Notes: generated by a model from the sequence alone, not told the origin. Shown: positions 19,421 through 30,725, numbered from the stretch's first letter. The stretch: 43,931 nucleotides of DNA from Deltaproteobacteria bacterium (GCA_016219185.1 JACRBZ010000041.1:1-43931); one strand, 5' to 3'. Numbers and translations: made by a program.

Positions 19421-20686
19421 TCAGAACTGTTTTTTTTCATTTTCTGTAAATATTTGAATTTTTCCAAATTCTCCATCATAACCCGGAACAATATGAATAC
19501 AGCCTTCCCGCATTCTTTTAATTGCTTCTTTCAACATCGGAATACCGGCCATTTCAATATCCGATAAGGTAATTGAATTCAGAATAGCCAATTCCGATCC
19601 CAGAACATGCAGGCAATGCTGATAGTGCCGCATCACTTTTTGGGAACTGCTGCCGACCTTGAAAATCTCGGAAATGATTTCCTTCAGGGGAATTATTGAA
19701 TAAAAAGGAGATGAATTTTGTGGTTTTTCCCCCTCTTTTCTATCACATAATGCTTCAACCCGGTTCAGAACCCCTATGGTAAGGGATTTGCCACAAACCG
19801 GACAATTTCCTCCATAATTTAAGGTCATTTCCGGGCTGAAACGAATACTGCAGTTCCGGTGACCATCGAAATAATATTTGCCTTCTTCGGGATAAAACTC
19901 ATAGGTTCCCAAAAGCGTTCGGGAATCTTTGTGCTGAAGGGCTTTTTTAATGGCAGGATATGACAGGTCCGTATTAAAAATATTGGCTTCTCTTCCCAAT
20001 TTATCAGGAGAATGGGCATCTGAATTGGACATCAGGGTCAAACCATCCAGAAATGAAACACGCCAGTTCATGACAGGATTTGAAGAAAGGCCGGTTTCAA
20101 CCGCAAAAACATGACTGCTGAGATCATCAAAACAGTCCTTAAGCGAATCAAAACCGGATTTCGAACCTAGAAGCGAAAACCATGGGGTCCAGATATGGGC
20201 AGGAACCAGAAATGCCTGATCACTGGTTTCAAGAAGAATCTCAAGGAGATTTCTGGCATCAAGGCCCAATATCGGCCTGCCATCTGAAACAATGTTTCCG
20301 ATTTTTGCAAGTTTTCGGTTTAATGATTCCGCAACCGCCAGATCCGGTAAAAAAACCAGATTGTGATTTTTACGGGTTTTACCTGTTTTCTTATAAATAC
20401 TGCTGATTTCAGAATTCAGCACAAACCTGACATTACCGCGACACGGCAACGGAACCTGTTCATCACATTTTTTTTCAATATTATTTTTTAGTCGATACAA
20501 TCCCGGTTCAGCAGGTTCAAGTTTTTCGCTGATTTCTTTAAACCATTCCGGATGGGTGATATCGCCCGTGGCAACAACCGTAATTCCTTTTAACTGAGCA
20601 GATACATACAAATGCTCCAAATCAAGGTTTTTGGATGTTGCCCGGGAAAAACGGGAGTGCACATGAAGATCGGCAATAAATTTCAT
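19421..20686 (-). CDS. endonuclease Q-like PHP-domain protein (TIGR00375 family)
   Basis: 421 residues. The N-terminal PHP metal site begins ADLHVHSRFSRAT, followed by VVATGDITHP, LVPAHIWTPWF and MSNSDAHSPDKLGREAN, which supply the usual His/Asp ligands. A zinc-ribbon region (CSIRF...GNCPVCGKSLTIGVLNRVEALCDR, about residues 278-318) follows, and the helical C-terminus is that of endonuclease Q. EndoQ, known from some archaea and bacilli, cuts DNA 5' to deaminated bases such as uracil and hypoxanthine. The same role is inferred here. It is divergent from the RdgC-like/dnaN/gyrB block, a DNA-metabolism context that fits repair. Confidence 0.82.
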   Translation of the reverse strand: MKFIADLHVHSRFSRATSKNLDLEHLYVSAQLKGITVVATGDITHPEWFKEISEKLEPAEPGLYRLKNNIEKKCDEQVPLPCRGNVRFVLNSEISSIYKKTGKTRKNHNLVFLPDLAVAESLNRKLAKIGNIVSDGRPILGLDARNLLEILLETSDQAFLVPAHIWTPWFSLLGSKSGFDSLKDCFDDLSSHVFAVETGLSSNPVMNWRVSFLDGLTLMSNSDAHSPDKLGREANIFNTDLSYPAIKKALQHKDSRTLLGTYEFYPEEGKYYFDGHRNCSIRFSPEMTLNYGGNCPVCGKSLTIGVLNRVEALCDRKEGEKPQNSSPFYSIIPLKEIISEIFKVGSSSQKVMRHYQHCLHVLGSELAILNSITLSDIEMAGIPMLKEAIKRMREGCIHIVPGYDGEFGKIQIFTENEKKQF

Positions 20687-21058
20687 CTATTTTCTTTAAT
20701 CTGCTGAGCGGCTGTTTAAAAAATGGCGGTTATGAACAAGGCAAAAATGTATGTTCAATTAACCGATGGTATCATCTTAGTTTTGAACAGGGACAAATAC
20801 AATTTAATTATAACATAATAGATTGTTATAGAGTTTTAAACACAACGAACAGGATATATTCTTTATCTTTTCTATAAAATAAAAAGAAGAAATACACCAA
20901 GAAACGATTACAACATTCATTAACTCACCCAAAAAAACATATTCACATGAAAACAAGTGCGATACTGGCTTGCACCCGCTCAATAAATAGAACTTGTAAC
21001 CCCTGAATAAAACGGATAGAATGATTAATTCAAAATAACTAACTTCATATGGAACACT
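20687..21058 (+). other. 372-bp divergent intergenic region
   Basis: AT-rich spacer between the endonuclease-Q-like gene (minus) and the RdgC-like pair (plus). The candidate minus-strand promoter near 20774-20802 is the only element proposed. Although dnaN and gyrB lie downstream, no cluster of DnaA boxes (TTATCCACA-like) is visible. Confidence 0.5.
20774..20802 (-). promoter_or_regulatory. candidate promoter of the endonuclease Q-like gene
   Basis: The minus strand reads TTGTAT (complement of 20797-20802), a 17-base spacer containing GTCCCTGTTCAA, and TAAGAT (complement of 20774-20779), about 90 bases before the gene. The same 12-mer occurs in the candidate gltX promoter. Both boxes are only fair matches. 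Confidence 0.3.
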
Positions 21059-21667
21059 ATGGGCCTTCTTTCTTCAAATGTTTCTATAACGCGTTATCAG
21101 GTGCTGGGTCAACTGGCAGATCCCCTAATGGATACCCTGACCCGGCTTCTTACCCAGAATGCAATTGTTGAAATAGACGATGAGGATATGGATCAGTCTG
21201 CAGGGTGGACATCTTTTGAAGATCCTTTTACCCCGGATTTTACCGGATCAACGTTTGTGATGGGATCTCAATTTTTATTTTCTTTTCGCATGGATAAAAA
21301 AGCAATTCCTTCAAAAGTGGTAAACAAAAAGTATCGGCAGGAAATTACAAAACGGCTGAAGGAAAGCGGCAAGGAATTTTTATCTCGAAATGAAAAAAAG
21401 CAGATCAAGGAAGACGTTATTCGCGGGCTCTCGCTTCGAATTCCGGCAACACCGAATGTGTATGATGTTCTCTGGAATTATGAAAAATCCAGCCTCTGGT
21501 TTTTTTCAACACAAAAATCAGCCAATGAGGCATTTGAAGTTTTTTTTACCAAATCCTTTAAATTGAATCTTGTTCGACGCTTTCCTTATACTGCTGCCCT
21601 GGAATCCCTGACGGATTCCGAGAATGATCTGCTGAACAAACTGACGCCATCTCATTTTATGGAGTAA
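21059..21667 (+). CDS. RdgC-like protein, N-terminal half
   Basis: 202 residues. Segments follow the order of E. coli RdgC: a GW motif (SAGWTSFEDP), strands with FLFSFRMDKKAIPSKVVN, a charged helical stretch (TKRLKESGKEFLSRNEKKQIKEDVI), then RIPATPNVYDVLWN and LWFFSTQKSANEAFEVFFTKSF. RdgC (about 300 residues) forms a ring around DNA and limits RecA. The region matching the RdgC C-terminus is missing here and is found in the next gene, whose ribosome site (GGAG) overlaps this gene's last codons. No frameshift joins the two, so this looks like a true two-gene RdgC. The assignment rests on remembered family patterns, not on a search. Confidence 0.6.
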   Translation: MGLLSSNVSITRYQVLGQLADPLMDTLTRLLTQNAIVEIDDEDMDQSAGWTSFEDPFTPDFTGSTFVMGSQFLFSFRMDKKAIPSKVVNKKYRQEITKRLKESGKEFLSRNEKKQIKEDVIRGLSLRIPATPNVYDVLWNYEKSSLWFFSTQKSANEAFEVFFTKSFKLNLVRRFPYTAALESLTDSENDLLNKLTPSHFME

Positions 21668-21670
21668 TCC

Positions 21671-22195
21671 GTGTTAGATATTTCCGTTGCGTATAACCGT
21701 TATAAATTTGTCGGAAATGAATTTCTGACATGGATGTGGTATGTTATCGAACATGATCCCGCCCAGTTGAATCATGTCACCCAGGAAAACATCAATTTTA
21801 CCATTGGTAACCGAATTATGCTGCAAAACGCCGTTCATGATGCCGTGGAAACCATTACGATCAAAGGGGATGATGCCGGACTGGAAGAAGGGGTTCTGGC
21901 CCTTAAAAAAGGGGCGCTGGTCACTGAAATCCATTTGAGAGTTACGGAAGCGGAAAATGAATGGCAGTTCACCTTGAAAGGTGAAAGCCTGAATATCAGC
22001 AATCTCAGACTGCCTGAAACCGGACAGATCGAAAACAGGGATGACATCGAAGGCGCAGTGCTTGAAAAATTTTTTTTGTATGAAAAAATAATGGGCTGGT
22101 TGGATGCCGTCTATGGTTTTTTTGTAAAAATCAGGCTTTCCCCTGAATGGAACGAAATTGTCGTTCCTCGAATCAAAAAATGGATATTGCAATAA
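21671..22195 (+). CDS. RdgC-like protein, C-terminal half
   Basis: 174 residues starting at GTG 21671, six bases after a GGAG that overlaps the stop of the preceding gene, so the two are translationally coupled. The N-terminus has NEFLTWMWYVIEHDP, a stretch not in E. coli RdgC. The segment GALVTEIHLRVTEAENEWQF and the following ISNLRLPETGQIENRDDIEGAV resemble the E. coli RdgC C-terminal domain (VTKLALDWQQRIQF, then IKRLKFCDEL). The protein ends with a helical region rich in Trp and Phe. Together with the upstream half it would rebuild a full RdgC. The pair directly precedes dnaN, suggesting a replication or recombination role. Confidence 0.55.
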   Translation: MLDISVAYNRYKFVGNEFLTWMWYVIEHDPAQLNHVTQENINFTIGNRIMLQNAVHDAVETITIKGDDAGLEEGVLALKKGALVTEIHLRVTEAENEWQFTLKGESLNISNLRLPETGQIENRDDIEGAVLEKFFLYEKIMGWLDAVYGFFVKIRLSPEWNEIVVPRIKKWILQ

Positions 22196-22249
22196 AACCA
22201 GATCTGTTTTGTTTAAGCCGTGATCAACAGTTGATGAAAGGTTTATTCA

Positions 22250-23368
22250 ATGAAATTCACACTGAAAAAATCAAAAATTTTGGATACGCTGGCAAAAATT
22301 CAGGGAATCGCCGGCAAGAAAACAAGCAATGCCATTATATCTTGTGTGCTCATAAAAGCGCTTGAAGACGGCCTTAAAATATATGTTACCGATTATGAAA
22401 CCGGATTTATCGGTTTTTATCCGGCTGAAGTGGAATCGGAAGGTGCAATTGCCATCAATGCCAGAAAATTGTATGAAATTGTCCGGGATTTTCCAACGGA
22501 AGACATTCTTGTCAATGAAGTCGAAAATTTCTGGATAGAAATCGGCAATTACAATGTTCAATATCATCTTGTGGGAATGAATCCCGCTTCTTTTCCAGAG
22601 GTTCCGGAAATTGAGAATATTCCCTTCATTGAAGTGGAATCGCGGAATTTTAAAAAAATGATTGATAAAACCTCCATGATGACGGCGTCCGTTGAAGATA
22701 AACGTCCTCATGTTCTGGGGGTTTGTCTGGAGACGATGCAAAAGGAAGATGAAAGTTGGATACGAATCATTTCAACAGACGGAAACCGTCTGGCCAAGGT
22801 GGATTACCCCTGTATCAATGAATCCGCCTTAACCCTTGATAAAACAGTTCTGGTCCAGAAAAAAGGGTTTAACGAGCTCTCTAAAATCATTATCCCCCAG
22901 GGGAAACTGTTCATTGGCATCATGGACAACAAGCTGTTCATTAAGCAGCAGCAGGAAACCGTGAGCATTCAGCTCATAAATGGTACTTTTCCCGATGTCA
23001 GCGATATTCTTTTCATCAAAGATGCCAGGCAGATCATTCTTAACAAGCAGCTCTTCATGATGATGTTAAAGCGCATGTCCATTTTTTCAACCGAGGATTA
23101 CAAAGGGGTTATTTTTAATTTTAATGACGATAAAATGATTATTACTTCAACCAATCCGGAACTCGGGGAATCCAAGGAAGAAATGTTTATTGTATATCCG
23201 GACAATCCCATGGAAGTGGCTTTTAATCCCAGGTATTTTGTCGAATCTCTTTCCGTGATTGAAGAAGATCAGGTCGTAATAAGCATTGTTAGTGATCAAA
23301 TGCCTTGCTTGATAGAAGGGGAAAAGGATAAGAGTTATTTGTGCGTGATCATGCCCATGAAAATATGA
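22250..23368 (+). CDS. dnaN: DNA polymerase III beta subunit (sliding clamp)
   Basis: 372 residues, normal for DnaN. It starts MKFTLKKSKILDTLAKIQGI, has VTDYETGFIGF and AINARKLYEIVRDFP in domain I, IISTDGNRLAKVDYP in domain II, and closes with CLIEGEKDKSYLCVIMPMKI, matching the clamp C-terminus (YVVMPMRL type). It forms the dimeric ring tethering replicative polymerase to DNA. It lies between the RdgC-like pair and gyrB, but dnaA and recF, its usual neighbours, are absent. Confidence 0.96.
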   Translation: MKFTLKKSKILDTLAKIQGIAGKKTSNAIISCVLIKALEDGLKIYVTDYETGFIGFYPAEVESEGAIAINARKLYEIVRDFPTEDILVNEVENFWIEIGNYNVQYHLVGMNPASFPEVPEIENIPFIEVESRNFKKMIDKTSMMTASVEDKRPHVLGVCLETMQKEDESWIRIISTDGNRLAKVDYPCINESALTLDKTVLVQKKGFNELSKIIIPQGKLFIGIMDNKLFIKQQQETVSIQLINGTFPDVSDILFIKDARQIILNKQLFMMMLKRMSIFSTEDYKGVIFNFNDDKMIITSTNPELGESKEEMFIVYPDNPMEVAFNPRYFVESLSVIEEDQVVISIVSDQMPCLIEGEKDKSYLCVIMPMKI

Positions 23369-23440
23369 AATAAAAAATAGAAAAAGCAGGAAGAGTCGGT
23401 TTTTGTTGCGGCTTTCAGTTCATGGATGTTTTAAGGGTAA

Positions 23441-25885
<2,445 letters not shown>

Positions 25886-25888
25886 AAC

Positions 25889-26563
25889 ATGACGCTAAAC
25901 ATCACAACCATTCAGGCAAGAGATATTCCGGACGCCTGGTTTCAGTGCGTCTATGAGATTATTGACAAGGGGCACCGCTATCAAATAGACAGGGGTAGTT
26001 TCCAGGGCCAGGAACGGCTTGAATTTGATTATATCACGGTTCAGATAAAGTATCCGGGAACAAGGCCCCTGATCCCGGATATTCCGGAAGCGCTGTGTAT
26101 TCCGAATCCGGTTGCGGACGGCTATATTGAAAGCTATCTTCCCTATCTGATGACGGCGGAAAAACAGCCCAACGAAGACTATACTTACGGAGAATACCTT
26201 GAGCCCCAGATTGCCGAGGTGATTCGCATGTATCGGCAGGACGGGCACGGAACCAATCAGGCCTACATGACGGTCGGAGATCCGAAGGCCCTGTTATTGA
26301 AAGACCCTCCCTGCCTTCGGGGAATCGACACCCGGATTCGATATGGAAAACTCCATTTCGTGGTGTATTTCCGGTCCTGGGATCTGTGGAATGGCTTTCC
26401 CGCAAATTTGGGGGCCATTCAAATGCTGAAGGAATACATGGCCCAGGAAATCGGGGTTGAGGATGGCGAAATCATCGCTGCCAGCAAAGGGCTCCATCTG
26501 TACGACTATATCTGGGAACTGGCCCGGCTCCGAACCATGAAAAACAAGGACGACGTTTCTTAA
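25889..26563 (+). CDS. thymidylate synthase, archaeal-type
   Basis: 224 residues, shorter than E. coli ThyA (264) and like the archaeal (methanogen) family. The active-site cysteine is Cys142 in [24 protein letters not shown] corresponds to the RSxDxxLGxPFN dUMP/folate region, and [10 protein letters not shown] to the HIY segment. It would methylate dUMP to dTMP; the one-carbon donor of the archaeal type is less certain. The gene starts three bases after gyrB, so dTMP supply is co-transcribed with replication genes. Its stop overlaps the stop of the convergent asnS gene. Confidence 0.8.
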   Translation: MTLNITTIQARDIPDAWFQCVYEIIDKGHRYQIDRGSFQGQERLEFDYITVQIKYPGTRPLIPDIPEALCIPNPVADGYIESYLPYLMTAEKQPNEDYTYGEYLEPQIAEVIRMYRQDGHGTNQAYMTVGDPKALLLKDPPCLRGIDTRIRYGKLHFVVYFRSWDLWNGFPANLGAIQMLKEYMAQEIGVEDGEIIAASKGLHLYDYIWELARLRTMKNKDDVS

Positions 26564-27948
26564 AAATCAATATTTCCCGGTGTTCTGGGAAAAGGAATGA
26601 CATCGCGGATATTGGTAATGCCGGTGATCATCATGATCAGCCGCTCAAATCCCATGCCGAAACCACTGTGCGGCACCGATCCGTACCGCCTGGAATCCAG
26701 GTACCACCAGTAGTTTTCTTTGAGAAGCCCCATTTCATCCATTCTGTCTTGTAGCACATCCAGGCGCTCTTCACGCTGACTGCCCCCGACGATCTCGCCG
26801 ATACCCGGAACCAGAATGTCCATCGCTGCCACGGTCCGCTGATCCACATTCAGTCGCATGTAAAACGGTTTGATGGTCTTGGGGTAATCGTGGAGAATGA
26901 CCGGTTTTTTAAAATGGATTTCGGTCAGGTATTTTTCATGTTCGGATTGAAGATCGATGCCATATGCCACCGGATAGTCAAACGAAACCTTTGATGTTTT
27001 CAGGATTTCCACGGCTTCGGTATACGACAGCCGGATAAATTCGGAGGATAAAATGTGATTCAAGGTTTCCATCAGGGTCTTGTCCACAAAATTTCCGAAA
27101 AGTTCCATATCCTCGCGGCATTCGCGGAGCACATGGTTGATCAGGTAGCGAATGAGTTCCTCGCCAAGATCCATGTTTCCGGAAAGATCGCAGAAAGCCA
27201 TTTCCGGTTCGATCATCCAGAATTCGGCGGCATGGCGCCGGGTATTGGAATTCTCGGCCCGAAACGTCGGGCCGAACGTATAAACATCCCCCAGGGCCAG
27301 CGCAAACATTTCCGCGGACAACTGTCCCGAAACCGTCAGGCTGGCTTCCTTGCCGAAAAAATCCCGCGTGGCATCCAGTCCCCTGTCCTTTAATTCCGGA
27401 TTTTTGATATCCAGCGTCGTTACCCGGAACATTTCTCCGGCACCTTCACAGTCCGAACCGGTGATGATGGGAGAATGAATGTAACGAAACCCCCGGTCCC
27501 TGAAAAACGTGTGAACGGCATAAGACAGTTCGGAGCGGATGCGAAACACCGCGCCATACTTGTTGGTTCTGGGTCTGAGGTGGGCGATGGTCCGAAGATA
27601 CTCATCGCTGTGACGTTTTTTCTGCAGCGGAAACGTTTCCGGGGCCGGACCGATGACCGATATCCGGGTTGCGGTGATTTCCCAGCTCTGGCCCTTGCCC
27701 TGGGAAGGAACCAGGCTGCCGGAAATACCGACCGCCGATCCCGTGGTTAATCTTTGAATTTCGTCATAATTTGGCAGGCTGCTGGGTGCAATGATCTGAA
27801 TATTTTTCAGACAGGACCCGTCATTGACTTCAATAAACGAAAACCCCTTGGAATCCCGGCGGGTTCTGACCCATCCGCTGACCTGGACTTGATCCAGGGG
27901 GGTTTTGGATTGGAGCAGGCTGTGAATTTTTATGCGATTCATGGACAA
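26560..27948 (-). CDS. asnS: asparagine--tRNA ligase
   Basis: 462 residues, usual length. N-terminal OB-fold anticodon domain ([24 protein letters not shown]), then the class II catalytic core with motif 2 ([21 protein letters not shown]) and motif 3 ([15 protein letters not shown]). It charges tRNA-Asn directly. Members with this motif 2 are asparaginyl rather than aspartyl enzymes. It appears to be a single transcription unit converging on the thymidylate synthase gene. Confidence 0.96.
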   Translation of the reverse strand: MSMNRIKIHSLLQSKTPLDQVQVSGWVRTRRDSKGFSFIEVNDGSCLKNIQIIAPSSLPNYDEIQRLTTGSAVGISGSLVPSQGKGQSWEITATRISVIGPAPETFPLQKKRHSDEYLRTIAHLRPRTNKYGAVFRIRSELSYAVHTFFRDRGFRYIHSPIITGSDCEGAGEMFRVTTLDIKNPELKDRGLDATRDFFGKEASLTVSGQLSAEMFALALGDVYTFGPTFRAENSNTRRHAAEFWMIEPEMAFCDLSGNMDLGEELIRYLINHVLRECREDMELFGNFVDKTLMETLNHILSSEFIRLSYTEAVEILKTSKVSFDYPVAYGIDLQSEHEKYLTEIHFKKPVILHDYPKTIKPFYMRLNVDQRTVAAMDILVPGIGEIVGGSQREERLDVLQDRMDEMGLLKENYWWYLDSRRYGSVPHSGFGMGFERLIMMITGITNIRDVIPFPRTPGNIDF

Positions 27949-28217
27949 ACCTCGTATGCATTACCCGAACAATTAAAAACAGATTGGCTTTAATACGATT
28001 CATATCCCCGTCATCAGCATCTGACAAAATAAGGGAACTTTTCGTTTAAGAATACTTAAGCCAGTGACATTGTCACTATCATACATGAGGTATTGTAAAA
28101 AGTCCAAAAATTCGCAGTCGGTTGTTATTAAACCTGATGGCTTCGTAAAAGTCCAGCAGGTGGAACGCCGGTCCTCGAAACGAGCCTGAAAACCCATAAA
28201 TTTTGTGACACGTTTTG
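27949..28217. other. 269-bp intergenic region after the respiratory operon
   Basis: This lies between the start of asnS and the end of the selenoprotein candidate. A perfect small inverted repeat (AGTGAC 28063-28068 and GTCACT 28072-28077) is present but no T run follows, so no terminator is called. Nothing else is recognised. Confidence 0.4.
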
Positions 28218-29243
28218 TTATTCTTTGGGCTGTTCCGTGTCTTTCACAAGAGAGGTGATTTTCTGGATAAGCGTTTCGACATCTTGAATGTGATCCTGCT
28301 GAACAAACAGGATTTGTCTCCTGCCGCCCGGTTGAATATGAATCAGGTAGGACGTGGGCAGAACAGGGTTTCCGAGACGGGAAAAAATGCTTCGTTTTTC
28401 ATCTCCAAAAAGCGGATAGGGAATGGCGTTATCTTTTTTGAAAGCAATAACGTCCCTTTTTTTACTGCCGGCGCCGATGGCCAGAAGTTTAACCCTGTCC
28501 GAAAGATAGGAACTGGTATTCATTTGTTGATACATCGTCTTAAAAGTTTTGGTTTCATCCACGCAGGCCAGGCAATTTTTATTATAAATCACGATAAACA
28601 GATATTCGCAGCCCGCATCTTCCAGAGCAAAGCTTTTTTTCCGGCCCTGGATTTTCAGATAACTTCTATCGGTTTCATCATATAAAATCGCGAACTGACA
28701 AGAAGGAAAGTCGTCCCCGATTCCCAATATGCCATCAGCAGGTTGTGTTGAATCTGGTAAAAAAACTTTCCAGCCGAAATACCCCTCCGGGAGCCGGATG
28801 ATTTTTTGATAACCCAATCGCACAGCCCACCGGGCTGCAATGGAGCTTCGCAGTCAGGCGAAGCTTCGACAGTAAAACACGATCTTGCGCCCTTTATCCG
28901 GTCCCAGAAGATGGATGAGCGCGGCTTGTTTATCCAGATTCAGCTCAAGCTTGTCTCCCGGATCAAACTCCAGATTTTTGGCATGGGGAAGATGTCCTTC
29001 CCGATATTCATATTCGGGCCGGACATCAATAATGGTAAAGTCTTTTCCGGATTCATAAAGGGCTTTCAATTCAGGGGCGGTAATCAGCTCATATCCGTCT
29101 TGTTTGGCTTCATCCCGGGCCTGCTGAAGCCATGTCGGCTGTTCCCGGCTCCCGGCGGAGGCAACAGTCAGGATTCCCATCATCAGGATCAGGATTACGG
29201 GATAAATCGGCAACCACTTGATCTTGAACTCCATACTCAGCAT
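28218..29243 (-). CDS. rhodanese-thioredoxin fusion, probable selenoprotein (in-frame TGA at 28854-28856)
   Basis: About 341 residues if the TGA is read as Sec130. An N-terminal signal peptide or anchor (IKWLPIYPVILILMMGILTVASA) is followed by a rhodanese domain (TIIDVRPEYEYREGHLPHAKNL). The active loop reads YCRSFAULRSSIAARW, with catalytic Cys125 and the UGA residue where relatives have a second cysteine. The same frame continues without shift into WAVRLGYQKIIRLPEGYFGWK, the normal end of a rhodanese, then into a thioredoxin-like domain with C224-L-A-C227 (IYNKNCLACVDE). A SECIS-like hairpin follows the TGA. The start lies five bases after the cytochrome b stop, so it is the last gene of the operon; sulfur or selenium transfer in the periplasm is inferred. 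Alternative: a true stop, with a second ORF starting at GTG 28823. Confidence 0.75.
28821..28857 (-). promoter_or_regulatory. SECIS-like hairpin after the in-frame TGA
   Basis: On the minus strand CAGCCC (complement of 28832-28837) and GGGCTG (complement of 28823-28828) enclose a GGT loop, extended by two G-U pairs. The loop begins 22 bases after the TGA and opens with G, as bacterial SECIS elements require. The TGA also sits in the six-base loop of a second perfect 8-bp hairpin, with arm AGCTTCGC (complement of 28858-28865) and arm GCGAAGCT (complement of 28844-28851). Confidence 0.6.
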
Positions 29244-29247
29244 GACT

Positions 29248-29967
29248 TTAACTCTTTTTGACCTCATCCAGCCACAGCTTGTGGTGATGCCGCGCATAAT
29301 TTTCGGGAACCGTTCCGGTAAACATGGAAATAAAAGCCGGCTGCTCACCGGCGGCAATCGATGCCATGAAGACATGAATGAGAAGACCGGCAAACACCAG
29401 TCCGACCGTGACAAAATGAATCAGAATCGCCCATTGAACAAGCCAGGTGCTTGCTATCCCCGTTTGAGAAAGACTCATGATGATGCCTGATGCCGCAATG
29501 ACCATTCCGCCAAATACCGCCGGGATGGCAAATATCTTTTGCCCGACATTGTAAAATCCTTGATCCGGGATTTTTGGGCTGAAACCGAATTTTTCAGCGA
29601 TGACGCCAAGCATCTTGTACCCCAGGGTCATCTGAATTCCCTTGGTAATCAGCCACAGGAAGTCCCGAGGGATATTCACGGTAAAGATTTCGCGGATAAA
29701 GGGAATAACATCGGATTTCAGCCGGATAATGCCATATAAAAGAAATCCGCCTGCCCAGGTAATGCCGGCGATCTCATGAGCCAGAAGCAGATTTGCGCCC
29801 CCGCCGAAAATATTTCGCAGAATCATGGGCCATGATGTAAATGGCTGAAGATCGTTGTTTTGAATCAGGCCAAGGCCCGTTAACAGCAGAAAAATCCAGA
29901 AGCCGGCATTGAACCAGTGCATGAAAATGGACAGTCGGGTGTGACGATGGATTTGTGCGGGTGTCAT
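29248..29967 (-). CDS. FdnI-like cytochrome b subunit of the molybdenum oxidoreductase
   Basis: 239 residues with about four membrane helices: FMHWFNAGFWIFLLLTGL, LAHEIAGITWAGGFLLYGII, FAIPAVFGGMVIAASGIIMSL and LIHFVTVGLVFAGLLIHVFMA. Histidines in helices one, two and four are candidate b-haem ligands, and the pattern is that of the formate dehydrogenase gamma (FdnI) family. It should link the periplasmic enzyme to the quinone pool. The ATG overlaps the stop of the ferredoxin gene (ATGA at 29964-29967). Using an FdnI-type rather than an NrfD/PsrC-type anchor is notable for a Psr-like enzyme. Confidence 0.88.
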   Translation of the reverse strand: MTPAQIHRHTRLSIFMHWFNAGFWIFLLLTGLGLIQNNDLQPFTSWPMILRNIFGGGANLLLAHEIAGITWAGGFLLYGIIRLKSDVIPFIREIFTVNIPRDFLWLITKGIQMTLGYKMLGVIAEKFGFSPKIPDQGFYNVGQKIFAIPAVFGGMVIAASGIIMSLSQTGIASTWLVQWAILIHFVTVGLVFAGLLIHVFMASIAAGEQPAFISMFTGTVPENYARHHHKLWLDEVKKS

Positions 29968-30725
29968 GATTGCCTCGTCTCCTCATGGGAATCGCCGTTA
30001 TCCGGGGTTTTGTCATTCATCAGAAGCTGCTTTCCCAGCATGACCAGAACGCCCAGCGCATTGAGCCCCACAACGCCCCAGATCAGGGGGCCAGCCTGTT
30101 TCCACAACTGAATGGCGTCCGGCATTCCGGCCTTGACCGGCCAGCTTAAGGGAGCGGTTGCGGACAGATAGTACATGTTGGGTTTGGTGTCCGATTCCTT
30201 GTTGATGACGCGAACGCTCGGGTTTTTTTTCAGCAGCAGGGCCGCATCGCTTTTGGGATCAAGGATGTCTCCAAAAACCCTGGCTTTCGTGGGACAGGTA
30301 AGCACGCAGGCCGGCAGTTCCCCGCGTTCCCGTCGCTTCTGGCAGTAATCGCATTTATCCACGATGTGTTTTGTGGGATGAAGATATCTGGCGTTGTAAG
30401 GACAGGCCGGAATGCAGCTTCCGCAACCGATGCAAAGCCTGGAATTAACCTTGACCGCGCCGTCTTTCACATCTTTGTAAGTGGCGCCGGTCGGGCAGGC
30501 CTGGACGCAGGTGGGCACTTCACAATGCATGCAGCCGCCGGGCTGAAAATGCACCGGCGTTCGATGGTCCATCCAATCCGGTTTTTCATAATCCGGTTCG
30601 CTTCGTTTGACCCAGTTTCGCCATTTCCCTGCGGGCACGTTGTTTTCCACCTTGCAGGCCAGGATGCAGGCCCTGCAGTCAATGCATGCCGATGAATCAA
30701 TGACCATTGCCAGTTGTTGGTTCAT
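29964..30725 (-). CDS. 4Fe-4S ferredoxin-type subunit (PsrB/PhsB/FdnH-like) with C-terminal membrane helix
   Basis: 253 residues with 16 cluster cysteines in four groups: SSACIDCRACILACK, GGCMHCEVPTCVQACPTG, RLCIGCGSCIPACP and DKCDYCQKRRERGELPACVLTCPT. This is the standard DMSO-reductase-family electron-transfer subunit carrying four [4Fe-4S] clusters. A single C-terminal helix (PLIWGVVGLNALGVLVMLG, about residues 213-232) should anchor it in the membrane, as in FdnH. It lies between the catalytic and cytochrome b genes, overlapping both by four bases, and passes electrons between them. Confidence 0.93.
   Translation of the reverse strand: MNQQLAMVIDSSACIDCRACILACKVENNVPAGKWRNWVKRSEPDYEKPDWMDHRTPVHFQPGGCMHCEVPTCVQACPTGATYKDVKDGAVKVNSRLCIGCGSCIPACPYNARYLHPTKHIVDKCDYCQKRRERGELPACVLTCPTKARVFGDILDPKSDAALLLKKNPSVRVINKESDTKPNMYYLSATAPLSWPVKAGMPDAIQLWKQAGPLIWGVVGLNALGVLVMLGKQLLMNDKTPDNGDSHEETRQS

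Noticed and set aside
20687..21058. Possible replication origin next to dnaN and gyrB
   Set aside because: No cluster of DnaA boxes, no dnaA, recF, rpmH or parAB nearby; only AT richness supports it.
27949..28060. T-box or riboswitch leader upstream of asnS
   Set aside because: No T-box sequence or specifier structure is visible, and T-boxes are rare outside Gram-positive lineages.
28218..28823. Separate thioredoxin-like gene starting at GTG 28823
   Set aside because: The first residues (RLGYQKIIRLPEGYFGWK) are the conserved end of a rhodanese domain, in frame with the upstream ORF, so a separate start would create two damaged proteins. It remains the fallback if Sec is disproved.
28854..28856. 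Frameshift or sequencing indel explaining the break in the rhodanese
   Set aside because: The reading frame is the same on both sides of the TGA; an indel would change frame.
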